Source of the DNA: Phycisphaeraceae bacterium
GTDB taxonomy: Bacteria > Planctomycetota > Phycisphaerae > Phycisphaerales > Phycisphaeraceae
Direction of reading: 5' to 3'
Length of the DNA stretch: 64,000 bases
NCBI GenBank assembly: GCA_020849625.1
Contig: JADLFV010000129.1
Location: forward strand, 16,658 to 80,657
Shown here piece after piece: positions 10,540-19,931 of the stretch. The notes under the pieces were generated by a model. It saw nothing but the letters and a program-made list of their open reading frames with translations. It did no database searches and was not told the DNA's origin. A program made the translations under genes and the position numbers. The stretch's first letter is position 1, and every line of letters starts with the position of its first letter.

Positions 10540-10698
10540 CTAGGAGGCCGCTAAAAAAGTCATAATCACCCTTACGGATCAACGAACACCAATATGTCAA
10601 TCCCCGATTACAAGCTGCAAATGCCGATCCGGCGGAGACATACGGTGATCAGCCACGCATTTTATTGTGTTCCAGTTCATTTTTTAGCGGCCTGCTAG
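10540..10698. repeat. 159-bp element with 19-bp imperfect terminal inverted repeats (MITE-like)
   Basis: CTAGGAGGCCGCTAAAAAA (10540-10558) versus TTTTTTAGCGGCCTGCTAG (10680-10698): 18/19 inverted match, both ends CTAG. Confidence 0.6.
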
Positions 10699-10770
10699 AG
10701 CACGGCATTAATGCATCGTGACCCAATGATTTCCCTCACTAAGCCACAACATAATTGAGTATTACAACTG

Positions 10771-12642
10771 ATGAGAATTAGACACTCTTATTGCCTGGTA
10801 GCGTGCATCCTTGCCATGAATACACCTCCTACAAACGCGGCGCAAGTTGGCATACAGTATGTTCGTGGAAAATATACATACCCAGAAACAGCATTGTCTG
10901 ATTTTCAACGGTTCCACGAGGACCGGATTAACACAGTGATGATTAGCATGCCATGGAGTCATTGGGAAAATCAACCTGGAACTATTGATCCAGTATTTCT
11001 CGGAAATATGGCTCCCGTATTCCTATATGCTGAACAGAACAGCATGTCTGTAGTCATTGCGAGCCATATAAATGTTAATGATGGGACCGATGGCAATTGG
11101 CAGATCCCTACTTGGATTCAGAACATGGACGAATACATAGCGCCATCATCCTACCTTACAGTCCCAGAGGTGAGAACGGAGCATGTAGCATATATCAATC
11201 GATTGATTGATGCGACGAAGAATTATCCAGCTGTTGTCGGCTACGTAATTTCGAAAGAGGCTGTGTCGTCGACTCAATGGTACGTAACAAATCCTACAGG
11301 TCGGGCCATATTTGATGCTCGTTGGGTGGGCTTAATTGATAATGTGCAGCGAGTACGACAGCACATGGATGTTACCGACGTTACCCAATATCTTGCTATA
11401 GGGGGGAACGACCAGGATCCAAATTACGCCGCATATACATGGGCGAATAACGGTACTGTGAACCTGGCCGAATTCTGGACCGAAACATGTGATGTTATTG
11501 GTAACCAGGGTGCCGCAGGGCTGCAACGAGCTGGCCAGTGGTACCCGGACACCCCAAAAGTTCGTACAGAGGGACGGCTCTATGGGGCTGGCATGTATGA
11601 CTATGATTTAGCATATGATTACGAGGGGCTGCAAAATGCTGCCGTGTCAAACATGTTGGCTTTTTACCCATGGCATGTGGGGGAATTTAGTAATCCCTGG
11701 AATCTGACGCTACAGATTCTTGACGACCGCAACGATGCAAGAGGAACACCATACTACTGGGCATTGCGTGATCTGGCCTCAGGCGTTGATAGTTTTGAGA
11801 CCATAGATCAAGCAGACTTGCCAGCAACGGACTGGACCTCACAGTTGGCATTTGACCCCACAACGGCTTCACCGGGTATTTCGAGCCGCTGGATGGGCAC
11901 AGGCGACATTGTAGGCCAAAAGGACCGCCTGCCCGTGCAAGCGCCACAGTCAACCATCGCGGCCACAATCACGCTGGACATTGGGGAATATGTCAAGCGA
12001 AGTGTGGTAGCCGCTCACTGGGTGGATTCCGGGGTCACGGCGGGCGATGCCTTCACGTTTCTGGCCCGCACGGATGGGGATTACGATGTGATATTGGTGG
12101 CTGAGATGACCGGACATTCGCCTGTCGGGTCAATGATCCACGTGAGTGGTACTGAATGGAGACGTTACGAGGTCTCGTTTTCAGAGTTAGAGTTGACGGA
12201 AACAGAAATCTCACAGATCACTACCGTTGGTCTTTACAACTTTTCCTCTGAGGCAATGAACTTTGACATTGATGAGTTTCTGATCCGTCAAGCCTCCTTA
12301 GTCATGGGTGATGCCAATGGCGACGGGATGGTGAATCTGGCCGACCTACAGATTCTCGGTGACCACTGGCAGTTGACAACAGCTAGCTGGACGGAGGGAG
12401 ATTTCACCGGGGATGGCAACGTTAACCTGGCGGACCTCCAGATCATTGGTGACAATTGGGGCTACGGTACAAATGTTGACATGAAACTGGAGGATGGGCT
12501 GGCGGCAACTGGGATGACTATCCCTGAGCCAGAATCAATTGTTTTAATGTTGAGCGCGCTGATCACTTTTGCATGTCGCCGACATGTCTGCAACATATTA
12601 ACGGATGCTTATGTCGTATTTTATGACGGATCGAAGACATGA
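10771..12642 (+). CDS. Secreted glycoside-hydrolase-like (TIM barrel) protein with dockerin-type repeats and PEP-CTERM-like tail
   Basis: Signal peptide; GIQYVRGKYTYPETALSDFQRFHEDRINTVMISMPWSHWE; MGDANGDGMVNLADLQILGDHW...GDFTGDGNVNLADLQIIGDNWG; PEPESIVLMLSALITFACRR. Confidence 0.72.
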   Translation: MRIRHSYCLVACILAMNTPPTNAAQVGIQYVRGKYTYPETALSDFQRFHEDRINTVMISMPWSHWENQPGTIDPVFLGNMAPVFLYAEQNSMSVVIASHINVNDGTDGNWQIPTWIQNMDEYIAPSSYLTVPEVRTEHVAYINRLIDATKNYPAVVGYVISKEAVSSTQWYVTNPTGRAIFDARWVGLIDNVQRVRQHMDVTDVTQYLAIGGNDQDPNYAAYTWANNGTVNLAEFWTETCDVIGNQGAAGLQRAGQWYPDTPKVRTEGRLYGAGMYDYDLAYDYEGLQNAAVSNMLAFYPWHVGEFSNPWNLTLQILDDRNDARGTPYYWALRDLASGVDSFETIDQADLPATDWTSQLAFDPTTASPGISSRWMGTGDIVGQKDRLPVQAPQSTIAATITLDIGEYVKRSVVAAHWVDSGVTAGDAFTFLARTDGDYDVILVAEMTGHSPVGSMIHVSGTEWRRYEVSFSELELTETEISQITTVGLYNFSSEAMNFDIDEFLIRQASLVMGDANGDGMVNLADLQILGDHWQLTTASWTEGDFTGDGNVNLADLQIIGDNWGYGTNVDMKLEDGLAATGMTIPEPESIVLMLSALITFACRRHVCNILTDAYVVFYDGSKT

Positions 12643-12764
12643 GAACTGTCATAAGGGGGGTACATAGCTGTCTTTGAGAACGTTAGTGTATGTGTGACAC
12701 CGGAGACATATACAAAATAAATGTATTTGAATTGTAATGCAATTGGTCTAGGTGTAGGACATCA

Positions 12765-14537
12765 ATGGCAGATACTACAGTTTACATCGTTATTGCAATT
12801 TACATGCTACTGATGGTGATGGTTGGGTTGATCATGCGTCGACTCAACAGTAACATCAGCGACTATTTTCGCAGTGCCTGCAAGGGTACGTGGTGGCTGG
12901 TGGGGGCCAGCACATTTATGTCTGCGTTCAGTGCCCTCACCTTTTCAGCTGCCGCTGGGGTAGCGTTTGAGAGTGGGTGGTCGATCAGCATTGTATATAT
13001 AAGTGCATCTATTGGCTTTATCATTAATGCAATCTGGCTGGCACCAAAGTTTCGTCAAATGCGGGCTATTACAGGGGCACATGTCATCGAAGACCGGTTT
13101 GGAAGACTGACCCAGCAGTTCTATGCCTGGACTGGTGTTTTCCTGGGAGTTATGTATGCCGCCCTTTTTTTGTACGGTCTCAGTATCTTTATCTCTACGG
13201 TGTTCGGTTTGCCCATCACCATGGTCGTGGTTGTAATTGGTCTGGTGGTTCTACTCTACTCAGTGACCGGAGGAAGCTGGGCAGTTATGAGCACCGACTT
13301 CTTGCAAGCACTGATTCTCATACCAATTACTTTATTAATGGCATATCTCGCGCTAAAAGCTGTAGGTGGGTGGAATGCGTTTCTGGACCGCACTACCGAA
13401 CCGGGATTAGCCGAAGATTTCGCTATGTTTTGTAGTCCGGACCGTTTTGGTGGCCGATACACTCTGTTGTGGTCAGCCGCCATGTTGATCGAGAGACTCA
13501 TTGGATACAACACCCTTCATTCATCGGCACGATATTTTGCTGTTAAAGATGGCTGGGAAGCTCGCAAGGCGGCATGGCTAGGCGCTGCATTAATGGCCGG
13601 TGGCGCTGTCATATGGCTGATACCACCAATGGTTGGCCGTATGCTATATGAAAACCAGATCCTGGCAATGCCCCTTGCCAAACCAGCTGAATCGGCCTAC
13701 GCGGTGGTCTGTATGCAGCTGCTACCCAAATCACTGATCGGAATCATGGTTGTGGCAATCATGGCTTCCACAATGAGTTCCATGGACACCGGCTTGAATC
13801 GTAATGCCGCCCTTTTCACTCGCGACATCTATCCGATGATATGCAAATGGATGGGTACGAAACCGGCTGAGGGCCAAGCGTTATTGCGGCGAGGCCAAGC
13901 TTTCTCACTCGTCTTAGGACTGATTATCATATTTATAAGCTTGTACTGCGTCAGCCAAGAGGGCCTGGGTGTATTTGAACAAACGCAAACTGTCAGTGCC
14001 GCTATAGGTGCGCCGATGGCGATCCCCATGTTGTTTGCCGTGTTCATCAGACGCGCACCGTGGTGGTCCGCTATCTTCTCATTTGCGTGCGCATTAGTGC
14101 CTTCTAGTATCGGGGTAATGCTTGGCTGGTCATATACTAGGATGGTATTTTGGAACGTAAGCATTGGGACAGCCGGATTCCTTGTTACCATGCCGTTCTG
14201 GCGTTACGCTTCGACAGCCTACCGTGCCAAGGTTGAAGCATTTTTCGAGCAAATGTATCGCCCGGTGGATTTTCTCCGCGAAGTAGGCGTAGGCAATGAT
14301 CCGCAACAATTGGCTGTTATGGGTCGATTTGCGTTGGGGATCGGCGTTTTGATTGCGCTCTTGGCGTTGATTTCCCAGAATGGACATGACCGTCTCTGCG
14401 TGCTTTTTGTAGCTTGCTTTGGTGTCTGTGTAGGCTCACTACTCATTTATGCTGGGAGACGAATGTCACACGCAATAGATGCTGTAACACACCCCGATAC
14501 TTTTGGTGATCTGCAGGAGGGGATTAAGGTTAATTGA
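12765..14537 (+). CDS. Sodium:solute symporter family protein
   Basis: Multiple TM segments; SDYFRSACKGTWWLVGASTFMSAFSALTFSAAAGVAFESGW; SSMDTGLNRNAALFTRDIYP. Confidence 0.9.
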   Translation: MADTTVYIVIAIYMLLMVMVGLIMRRLNSNISDYFRSACKGTWWLVGASTFMSAFSALTFSAAAGVAFESGWSISIVYISASIGFIINAIWLAPKFRQMRAITGAHVIEDRFGRLTQQFYAWTGVFLGVMYAALFLYGLSIFISTVFGLPITMVVVVIGLVVLLYSVTGGSWAVMSTDFLQALILIPITLLMAYLALKAVGGWNAFLDRTTEPGLAEDFAMFCSPDRFGGRYTLLWSAAMLIERLIGYNTLHSSARYFAVKDGWEARKAAWLGAALMAGGAVIWLIPPMVGRMLYENQILAMPLAKPAESAYAVVCMQLLPKSLIGIMVVAIMASTMSSMDTGLNRNAALFTRDIYPMICKWMGTKPAEGQALLRRGQAFSLVLGLIIIFISLYCVSQEGLGVFEQTQTVSAAIGAPMAIPMLFAVFIRRAPWWSAIFSFACALVPSSIGVMLGWSYTRMVFWNVSIGTAGFLVTMPFWRYASTAYRAKVEAFFEQMYRPVDFLREVGVGNDPQQLAVMGRFALGIGVLIALLALISQNGHDRLCVLFVACFGVCVGSLLIYAGRRMSHAIDAVTHPDTFGDLQEGIKVN

Positions 14538-14814
14538 CGGCAAGACCAATGTCACAAAACAGGATTGTTTTAAGATGTTGGCGGTCCTAAAACTGTCCTA
14601 ATCTGGGAGTCACAATACCGATCACATTGATCCGAAGCGACACGAATCGTCGAGCGGTAAGCCCTGACCTGGCTATGATTTGAGTCAAAAACCGTCGATG
14701 CGAGGGTGTGGACGATATAGTAGTCGCTCAATCCCGCCCTGTCCGCTTTGTGAAAAAGGGAACGTGTTCTCGGTAATGCCGCCCGCCTCCGCGAAGTCGG
14801 AGGCGGGTGCAGGA

Positions 14815-15062
14815 ATTAGAAGCGTAGATTCAACGTGTTGCCACGGGCCACGGGGCGAGAAGACCACTTGACGGGCAACCAGTTTAGGGTTCGAACCGAC
14901 TTTTTTGAAAAAGTCACGTTGTTCGGCTGCCGTGCCCTCGGCAGCCAATTTTTTTGCTTGTTTGCTGGCTTTCAGGAAGCGAGCCATGGGTTCTAACCGA
15001 TTCGAGCCGTGACGCTCCAGATCGGTGATTTCCTCGTCGAGCGTTTGCCGCTTGGCGGTCAG
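14815..15062 (-). pseudogene. Serine recombinase C-terminal fragment
   Basis: LTAKRQTLDEEITDLERHGSNRLEPMARFLKASKQAKKLAAEGTAAEQRDFFKKVGSNPKLVARQVVFSPRGPWQHVESTLL, typical recombinase C-terminal region; no N-terminal domain. Confidence 0.65.
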
Positions 15063-15066
15063 ACCA

Positions 15067-15126
15067 GCCGCGTTGCACGTTGACGATGATCAGAGGAAGT
15101 TCGGTCATCACCGCCAGGCCGATGGG
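15067..15126 (-). pseudogene. 20-codon fragment resembling 2-oxoacid:ferredoxin oxidoreductase alpha subunit (KorA)
   Basis: PIGLAVMTELPLIIVNVQRG matches the KorA signature; flanked by unrelated debris. Confidence 0.6.
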
Positions 15127-15132
15127 GCACAC

Positions 15133-15219
15133 AAAAGGTTCCTGGCACCTTTTTTCAATTATGACCAAATTTGCCGTAAAAACAGCAATGTTCTCAAAAA
15201 TAGTTCCTGGAACCTTTTT
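15133..15219. repeat. Two REP-like palindromes (GTTCCTGG[C/A]ACCTTTTT) in direct orientation
   Basis: AAAAGGTTCCTGGCACCTTTT (15133-15153) and AAAAATAGTTCCTGGAACCTTTTT (15196-15219). Confidence 0.6.
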
Positions 15220-15277
15220 GTCTACTTTTGCCTCGACGCAGCGCCCCCCCGATGTGTTCACGCCCGGCGCAGCGACG

Positions 15278-15301
15278 GCCCCCGGTGTATTCACCGGGGG
15301 C
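15278..15301. repeat. Perfect 10-bp stem / 4-nt loop hairpin
   Basis: GCCCCCGGTG-TATT-CACCGGGGGC. Confidence 0.75.
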
Positions 15302-15417
15302 TGAATTGACAGGTGGTGTCAGACCCGCCCTCTCCGCGATCTCCGCGAGACGTTGCTTGCATTGGATGGCGGGTATGGGTGATCTCACAGGCATCGCCGA
15401 TCAAGGGTGGCGGCTCC

Positions 15418-15693
15418 TCAGTTGCCCGGGCCATCACGATCGGGTGAAGGAGCATCCAGCCAATCGCGTGCGATCTGGTGGGCGGCTTCGGCGTCGGATT
15501 CCAGGACGATCACGCTCATCATGGTGACGCCGTCCAGCGTGTTCCAGCCCATAAAGGCGCCCGAGGTCTGCTGGCCGGCCACGTGACAGGGGATGTCATG
15601 ATCGCGCAGTTGTTGTGCGATCGCTTCGACTTCGAACAGGTCGTTGCTTTGATACACGACGACGGATTTATCGTTCTGCCGATCACGTGACAT
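15418..15693 (-). CDS. DUF2007-like putative signal-transducing protein
   Basis: VVVYQSNDLFEVEAIAQQLRDHDIPCHVAG...VIVLESDAEAAHQI. Confidence 0.75.
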   Translation of the reverse strand: MSRDRQNDKSVVVYQSNDLFEVEAIAQQLRDHDIPCHVAGQQTSGAFMGWNTLDGVTMMSVIVLESDAEAAHQIARDWLDAPSPDRDGPGN

Positions 15694-15785
15694 GGGGTAC
15701 TCCAGGCAGAAGGCGAGAGATCATGCACATGCAAGTTGCGAGTGCGACACGGCGCTCGAAGCGCGGCTTAGAGCAGAAACAGAAC

Positions 15786-15870
15786 TCACCGCAGAGGACG
15801 CAGAGAATAATCCAAACAAGCCTGGTTTCAAGTGTTTGGTCTCTGTGTCCTCTGTGTTCTTTTGTGGTGA
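15786..15870. repeat. Inverted repeat of the ACCGCAGAGGACGCAGAG type
   Basis: CACCGCAGAGGACGCAGAGA ... TCTCTGTGTCCTCTGTGTTCTTTTGTGGTG with inner CCAAACA/TGTTTGG. Confidence 0.7.
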
Positions 15871-15940
15871 AATCCGGTTCTTTCAGGGGCATTTATTCTA
15901 TTCTCTCTCGTGAGCGTTACTGGTCAACTGTAAATGCCGG

Positions 15941-16171
15941 TCAGTCCGCATCGCCACGGAAGGCGTCGAAGTCTTCGCGCATGTCGCGGAGGGCTCGTTC
16001 GACAAGCCGGCGAAACTCGCGCTCGACGTCATCGGGATTCTTTTTGCTGCGAGGCAGGCTCATCCAGAGCATCTGCAGCGTCTGGCGAATGCTGGCGTCG
16101 GCTTGCCCCGGCCCCAACATGTCCCGCATGCGGTCTTCTTCGCCTTCTTCAAATGAACCGAATGCAGCCAT
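15941..16171 (-). CDS. Hypothetical protein (76 aa)
   Basis: Intact acidic ORF MAAFGSFEEGEEDRMRDMLGPGQADASIRQTLQMLWMSLPRSKKNPDD. Confidence 0.55.
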   Translation of the reverse strand: MAAFGSFEEGEEDRMRDMLGPGQADASIRQTLQMLWMSLPRSKKNPDDVEREFRRLVERALRDMREDFDAFRGDAD

Positions 16172-16251
16172 CGGAACCTCCGCAGACTAATGAATACGCT
16201 CAGTTGACGGGTACCTGCTGAGGAACGCCCTCGTTGACACCGGCGGCTTGG

Positions 16252-16707
16252 TTATGCGTACGCGACCCAACACGACAGACAGATGATCGGCAGCAAGGTG
16301 ACGCACAAGATCAAGGCCATGCCGACCAGGTGCGGATGTCGCTTGGGGATCAGCAGGACGCGGGGGACTGAAATATCGGGGGATGCTTTATGATACGCAG
16401 CCACGATTTCTCCAAGGATCAGCCACACGATCAAAAGTGTGGCCAGGTCACCGAGCATTCCGGTTGCCGCTCCTATGCTTTGGAAAAACGATGCGGAGCT
16501 AATTCCACGGCTGGCCATACCGTCGACCGCAGCAGCGAGAAGGTGAGCTGTCGGCAGTCCAAGGATATAAGGCAAAAGCAGGTAAGCCACGAGCCAGATC
16601 GCGCTGGGCAGATGGAATCGCTTGTAGGTCCAGATGCCGACGGCCACGAGTGCTAACAAGATGACGAGTTGCATCGCTTGGATGAGGAACATGGAGCCTC
16701 CATTCAT
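16252..16707 (-). CDS. Hypothetical integral membrane protein
   Basis: Start MNGGSMFLIQAMQLVILLALVAVGIW chosen from ATGA overlap with the upstream ORF; several TM helices. Confidence 0.6.
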   Translation of the reverse strand: MNGGSMFLIQAMQLVILLALVAVGIWTYKRFHLPSAIWLVAYLLLPYILGLPTAHLLAAAVDGMASRGISSASFFQSIGAATGMLGDLATLLIVWLILGEIVAAYHKASPDISVPRVLLIPKRHPHLVGMALILCVTLLPIICLSCWVAYA

Positions 16708-17000
16708 TGGCGTCGTCGGTTGCCGGTCAGCGGCAGCTGGTGGTCCGGTGCAAGCCGCCACCATAAGAAGCCCGTGATCACCAGTGCGGGCAACCAGGAA
16801 TACGACATCACACCGATGACTGCCAACGGCAATGCGATGAGGAGCGATGACCATTCAGATGTCGGGTTGAAAACAGCTTCGCCTCGCAGAACAGTCATCA
16901 GAAACAGGTTGAGAATGGCAAGGATTGAGCCAAGGACCCAGACGATAAGCGCAAGTTTTAAAAATCGTGGCCACGACGGTTTAGGCTCAGCGTTACTCAT
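16704..17000 (-). CDS. Hypothetical membrane protein
   Basis: MSNAEPKPSWPRFLKLALIVWVLGSILAILNLFLM; coupled by ATGA to the next gene. Confidence 0.55.
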   Translation of the reverse strand: MSNAEPKPSWPRFLKLALIVWVLGSILAILNLFLMTVLRGEAVFNPTSEWSSLLIALPLAVIGVMSYSWLPALVITGFLWWRLAPDHQLPLTGNRRRQ

Positions 17001-17111
17001 GGCACCTAACAGTTATTCGACAGAACCCGGTCTCTCTCTATCATCGGAGCGATGCTCAGGGGCGTCAATAGGGATTTGATGGCGAATCGCAGAAATGGGC
17101 TTGAATGGCTG

Positions 17112-17161
17112 GCGAGCCGGGCTGTGTCAGCCCGGGACCGGCCCGACACGGGCCGGCTCGC
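17112..17161. repeat. Three-way-junction palindrome (GCGAGCCGG/CCGGCTCGC outer arms with two inner hairpins)
   Basis: GCGAGCCGGGCTGTGTCAGCCCGGGACCGGCCCGACACGGGCCGGCTCGC. Confidence 0.7.
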
Positions 17162-17359
17162 TTCAAGACCGATTACATTTCAAACTGCCTCCTTATCGAA
17201 AATACCGGGGTGTTGAACAATAACAATTCGGATTTCAGCAGGCAGCGTGAAGCACTCAACCACTACGGTGCAGCACGCGGCTCGAGGCAGACCCTATTGG
17301 ACCTCCTGTCGCCTTTAGTCTTAGAGACACGTTACAATGATCATCGATATCAACTCTGA

Positions 17360-17923
17360 GTGAACATTATGCGCAAATGGCTTTGGCGCATCGCGTGGGG
17401 CATGTCGCTGCTTAACTTTATCGTGTTAACGCTGTTCTGGCTACGATCCGCGCATCGTGTTGACGAGTTCTATATTGAAAGGGAAGGTGGGGCCAGGTTA
17501 ACACTGTGCAGTGAGGGTGGCGCCGCGGTGGTGGAATGGATAGCTCCGCAAGGGCTGAAAACCGGCAACGGCTGGGGCATATCAACGGAGAAAACATCTG
17601 CTAGATCTAGGTGGAATATCTTTCATATCAATGATTCACATGACATGATTTTCTACATTTATCATGGTTGTTATGGAATCTTTTGGGGGCCCGGGTATGA
17701 CAACCCACCGGGATCGTTCGTGCTCATCGTTGCTGATATTTATTTGATGGCGCTTGCTGCTACACCCATCGTTATCCAGCTGATCCGTTGGTTGCGCAGG
17801 CGGCGCACGCGCCAGAACATGTGTGCATCATGTGGTTATGACCTGCGCGCTTCCACTGGCTCGTGCCCGGAGTGTGGAGATGTAATCCCAGTGCGTGATG
17901 CTCTCCAAGATCAAGCGGACTGA
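17360..17923 (+). CDS. Hypothetical membrane protein with C-terminal CxxCGYDLR zinc ribbon
   Basis: CASCGYDLRASTGSCPECGDVIP, a common planctomycete zinc-ribbon tail; TM segments upstream. Confidence 0.65.
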   Translation: MNIMRKWLWRIAWGMSLLNFIVLTLFWLRSAHRVDEFYIEREGGARLTLCSEGGAAVVEWIAPQGLKTGNGWGISTEKTSARSRWNIFHINDSHDMIFYIYHGCYGIFWGPGYDNPPGSFVLIVADIYLMALAATPIVIQLIRWLRRRRTRQNMCASCGYDLRASTGSCPECGDVIPVRDALQDQAD

Positions 17924-17983
17924 TCGATGTGGTCTGCGTTGTGATTATTGAGTGGACTATTTCCCCTCGCGCGCTTCGCCTGC

Positions 17984-18844
17984 TCAAGGTGCGGGGGTTT
18001 CGGCGGCCGGGTGCATGTGGTAGGGGTGGTTGTCTTTGAGGTATTGGCCGGTGCGGACCATGTTGAGCCACTGGGTGGCGGCGGTGGTGAGCCATTGTGC
18101 GCCGTCGGTGATGGGTTCGGCGAAGCTGGGGTGGTGGTCGGTGAGGCCGAGCAGGTCCTGGAGGATGAGCACGTGGCCGTGGCAGGCGGGGCCGGCACCG
18201 CAGCCGATCAGGGGGATGTGGACGCGCTCGATGATGCGCTGGGCGGTTTCAGCGGTGGACTGTTCCAACAGCAGCATGGCGCAGCCGGCATCTTCCAGTT
18301 GCAGTGCAAGCTCAACTAACTGATCAACACTTGCGGGGGTGCGGCCGGCGACGACGGGGACGCCGACCTGTTGCGTGCGTTGCGGGCGCCAGCCGATGTG
18401 AGCGCAGGTGGGGATACCTGCGCGAGTGAGTTTGCGCATCAGGTCGATGAAGGGCGGGCCGACTTCGAGTTTGACGATGTCAGCATTGGCATCGGAGAGG
18501 AAGCGGCCGGCGTTGTGAATGGCTTCGGCGTCGTCGGCCTGGTAGCTCATGAAGGGCATGTCGCCCATGATGAAGCAATCGGGCGCGCCGCGGCGGACGG
18601 CAGCGGTGAGCATGAGCATCTGGGAGAGACTGACCTGCGTGGTGTTCTCGTAGCCGAAGATCATCTGCGCGGCTGAATCGCCGACGAGCAGGGCGGGGAT
18701 GCCAGCCCGTGCCAGCCAGCGTGCGGTGGTGGCGTCGTAGCAGGTGAGCATGGCGATCTTTTCGCCGCTGCGGGCCATGCGTCGGATGGTGGAGAGGGTG
18801 ATGCGTTTGGGCGTGGTGGGGTTTGTATCGATGGGCGGGTTCAT
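17984..18844 (-). CDS. panB: 3-methyl-2-oxobutanoate hydroxymethyltransferase
   Basis: KIAMLTCYDATTARWLARAGIPALLVGDSAAQMIFGYENTTQVSLSQM...MGDMPFMSYQ...LIGCGAGPACHGHVLILQDLLGL. Confidence 0.95.
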   Translation of the reverse strand: MNPPIDTNPTTPKRITLSTIRRMARSGEKIAMLTCYDATTARWLARAGIPALLVGDSAAQMIFGYENTTQVSLSQMLMLTAAVRRGAPDCFIMGDMPFMSYQADDAEAIHNAGRFLSDANADIVKLEVGPPFIDLMRKLTRAGIPTCAHIGWRPQRTQQVGVPVVAGRTPASVDQLVELALQLEDAGCAMLLLEQSTAETAQRIIERVHIPLIGCGAGPACHGHVLILQDLLGLTDHHPSFAEPITDGAQWLTTAATQWLNMVRTGQYLKDNHPYHMHPAAETPAP

Positions 18845-19084
18845 GGCGATGGGGCATTATAGGAGTTCAGCGTAGCGAAGCCGGGGCGTTACGTAGAGGA
18901 GGCTGGGGCAGGAAGCTTAGGTTGTCCGGTCCAATAATCTGTTGCAAATGGGTCTTGCAAGGCATCCGGCAGTTGGATAGAATGTTTCCAATTCACTGGG
19001 CTTGCTTTTCGGCAGGCATCAGGCAGTATTGGTGGGACCAATACCAGAACGAGGGTTGAGAAGTTCATCTCAAGGAAGGAAGCC

Positions 19085-19717
19085 ATGAAACGCAAAGGGT
19101 TTTTACTGCACGGTGTCGTTGTGTCTCTGCTTTGGGCGGTGAGCGCCACGGCGGGGACGGTGACCCAGATCAACATTCAAAGCGGCCCGGGCACGGAAAG
19201 CCTGGGGTCATACTCAGGCATCATCAAGTATGACACGAACAACGGCGCCACCGGTCTGCTGGACATCTCGCTGACCAATCTCAGCCCGGCGGGCAACGGC
19301 GGGTTCATCACCGGCCTGGTGTTCAACATCGTCGGCGGATCCAACGCCACCTATCAGCCGATCGGCGGCGACACATTCTTCAACCTGACCAATCCCTCCG
19401 CTTCGCCCTATGGTACGTTCGAGGAAGGCGCCGCCATCGGCGGCAGCTTCCTGGGCGGCGGCAGCCCCAACAGCGGCATTGCGGTGGGCAACTCGCGCAC
19501 GTTCCGCTTCAACGTGACCGGCAACGTGAACGGCCTGAGCGCCACGGACTTCTTCTCGCAGCCATCGTCCAACGGCGTGCTGTTCGCGGTGCGCTTCAAG
19601 GGCTTCAAGGATGGCGGCTCGGACAAGGTGCCGGGCCAACTGATCCCGACACCCGCGACCGCCTTGGCGGGTCTGTCTCTGATGGGCTTACTGGGCATGA
19701 AGCGCCGCCGCGACTGA
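19085..19717 (+). CDS. Secreted protein with PEP-CTERM-like C-terminal anchor
   Basis: Signal peptide; C-terminal PTPATALAGLSLMGLLGMKRRRD. Confidence 0.7.
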   Translation: MKRKGFLLHGVVVSLLWAVSATAGTVTQINIQSGPGTESLGSYSGIIKYDTNNGATGLLDISLTNLSPAGNGGFITGLVFNIVGGSNATYQPIGGDTFFNLTNPSASPYGTFEEGAAIGGSFLGGGSPNSGIAVGNSRTFRFNVTGNVNGLSATDFFSQPSSNGVLFAVRFKGFKDGGSDKVPGQLIPTPATALAGLSLMGLLGMKRRRD

Positions 19718-19747
19718 AAACCAGCGGCTCAAACACCGATAACGCAG

Positions 19748-19780
19748 CCGCCGCGTCTCCATAGGCGCGGCGGTTGTTTT
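19748..19780 (+). terminator. Rho-independent terminator
   Basis: CCGCCGCG-TCTCCATAGG-CGCGGCGG followed by TTGTTTT. Confidence 0.8.
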
Positions 19781-19931
19781 ATGGCTGCCGGTAGCCCGGG
19801 GCCTGGTGCCAGCCTATGATTGAACAGCGATCATAGCTGCGAATTTGTGTGGGGGGGCGGCTGCTTCGGTCGATATGCCAAAGTCAAGAAGTCAGGAGGG
19901 GTCATGCCTTCTCTGCCGAAAGGAGGCGGAC

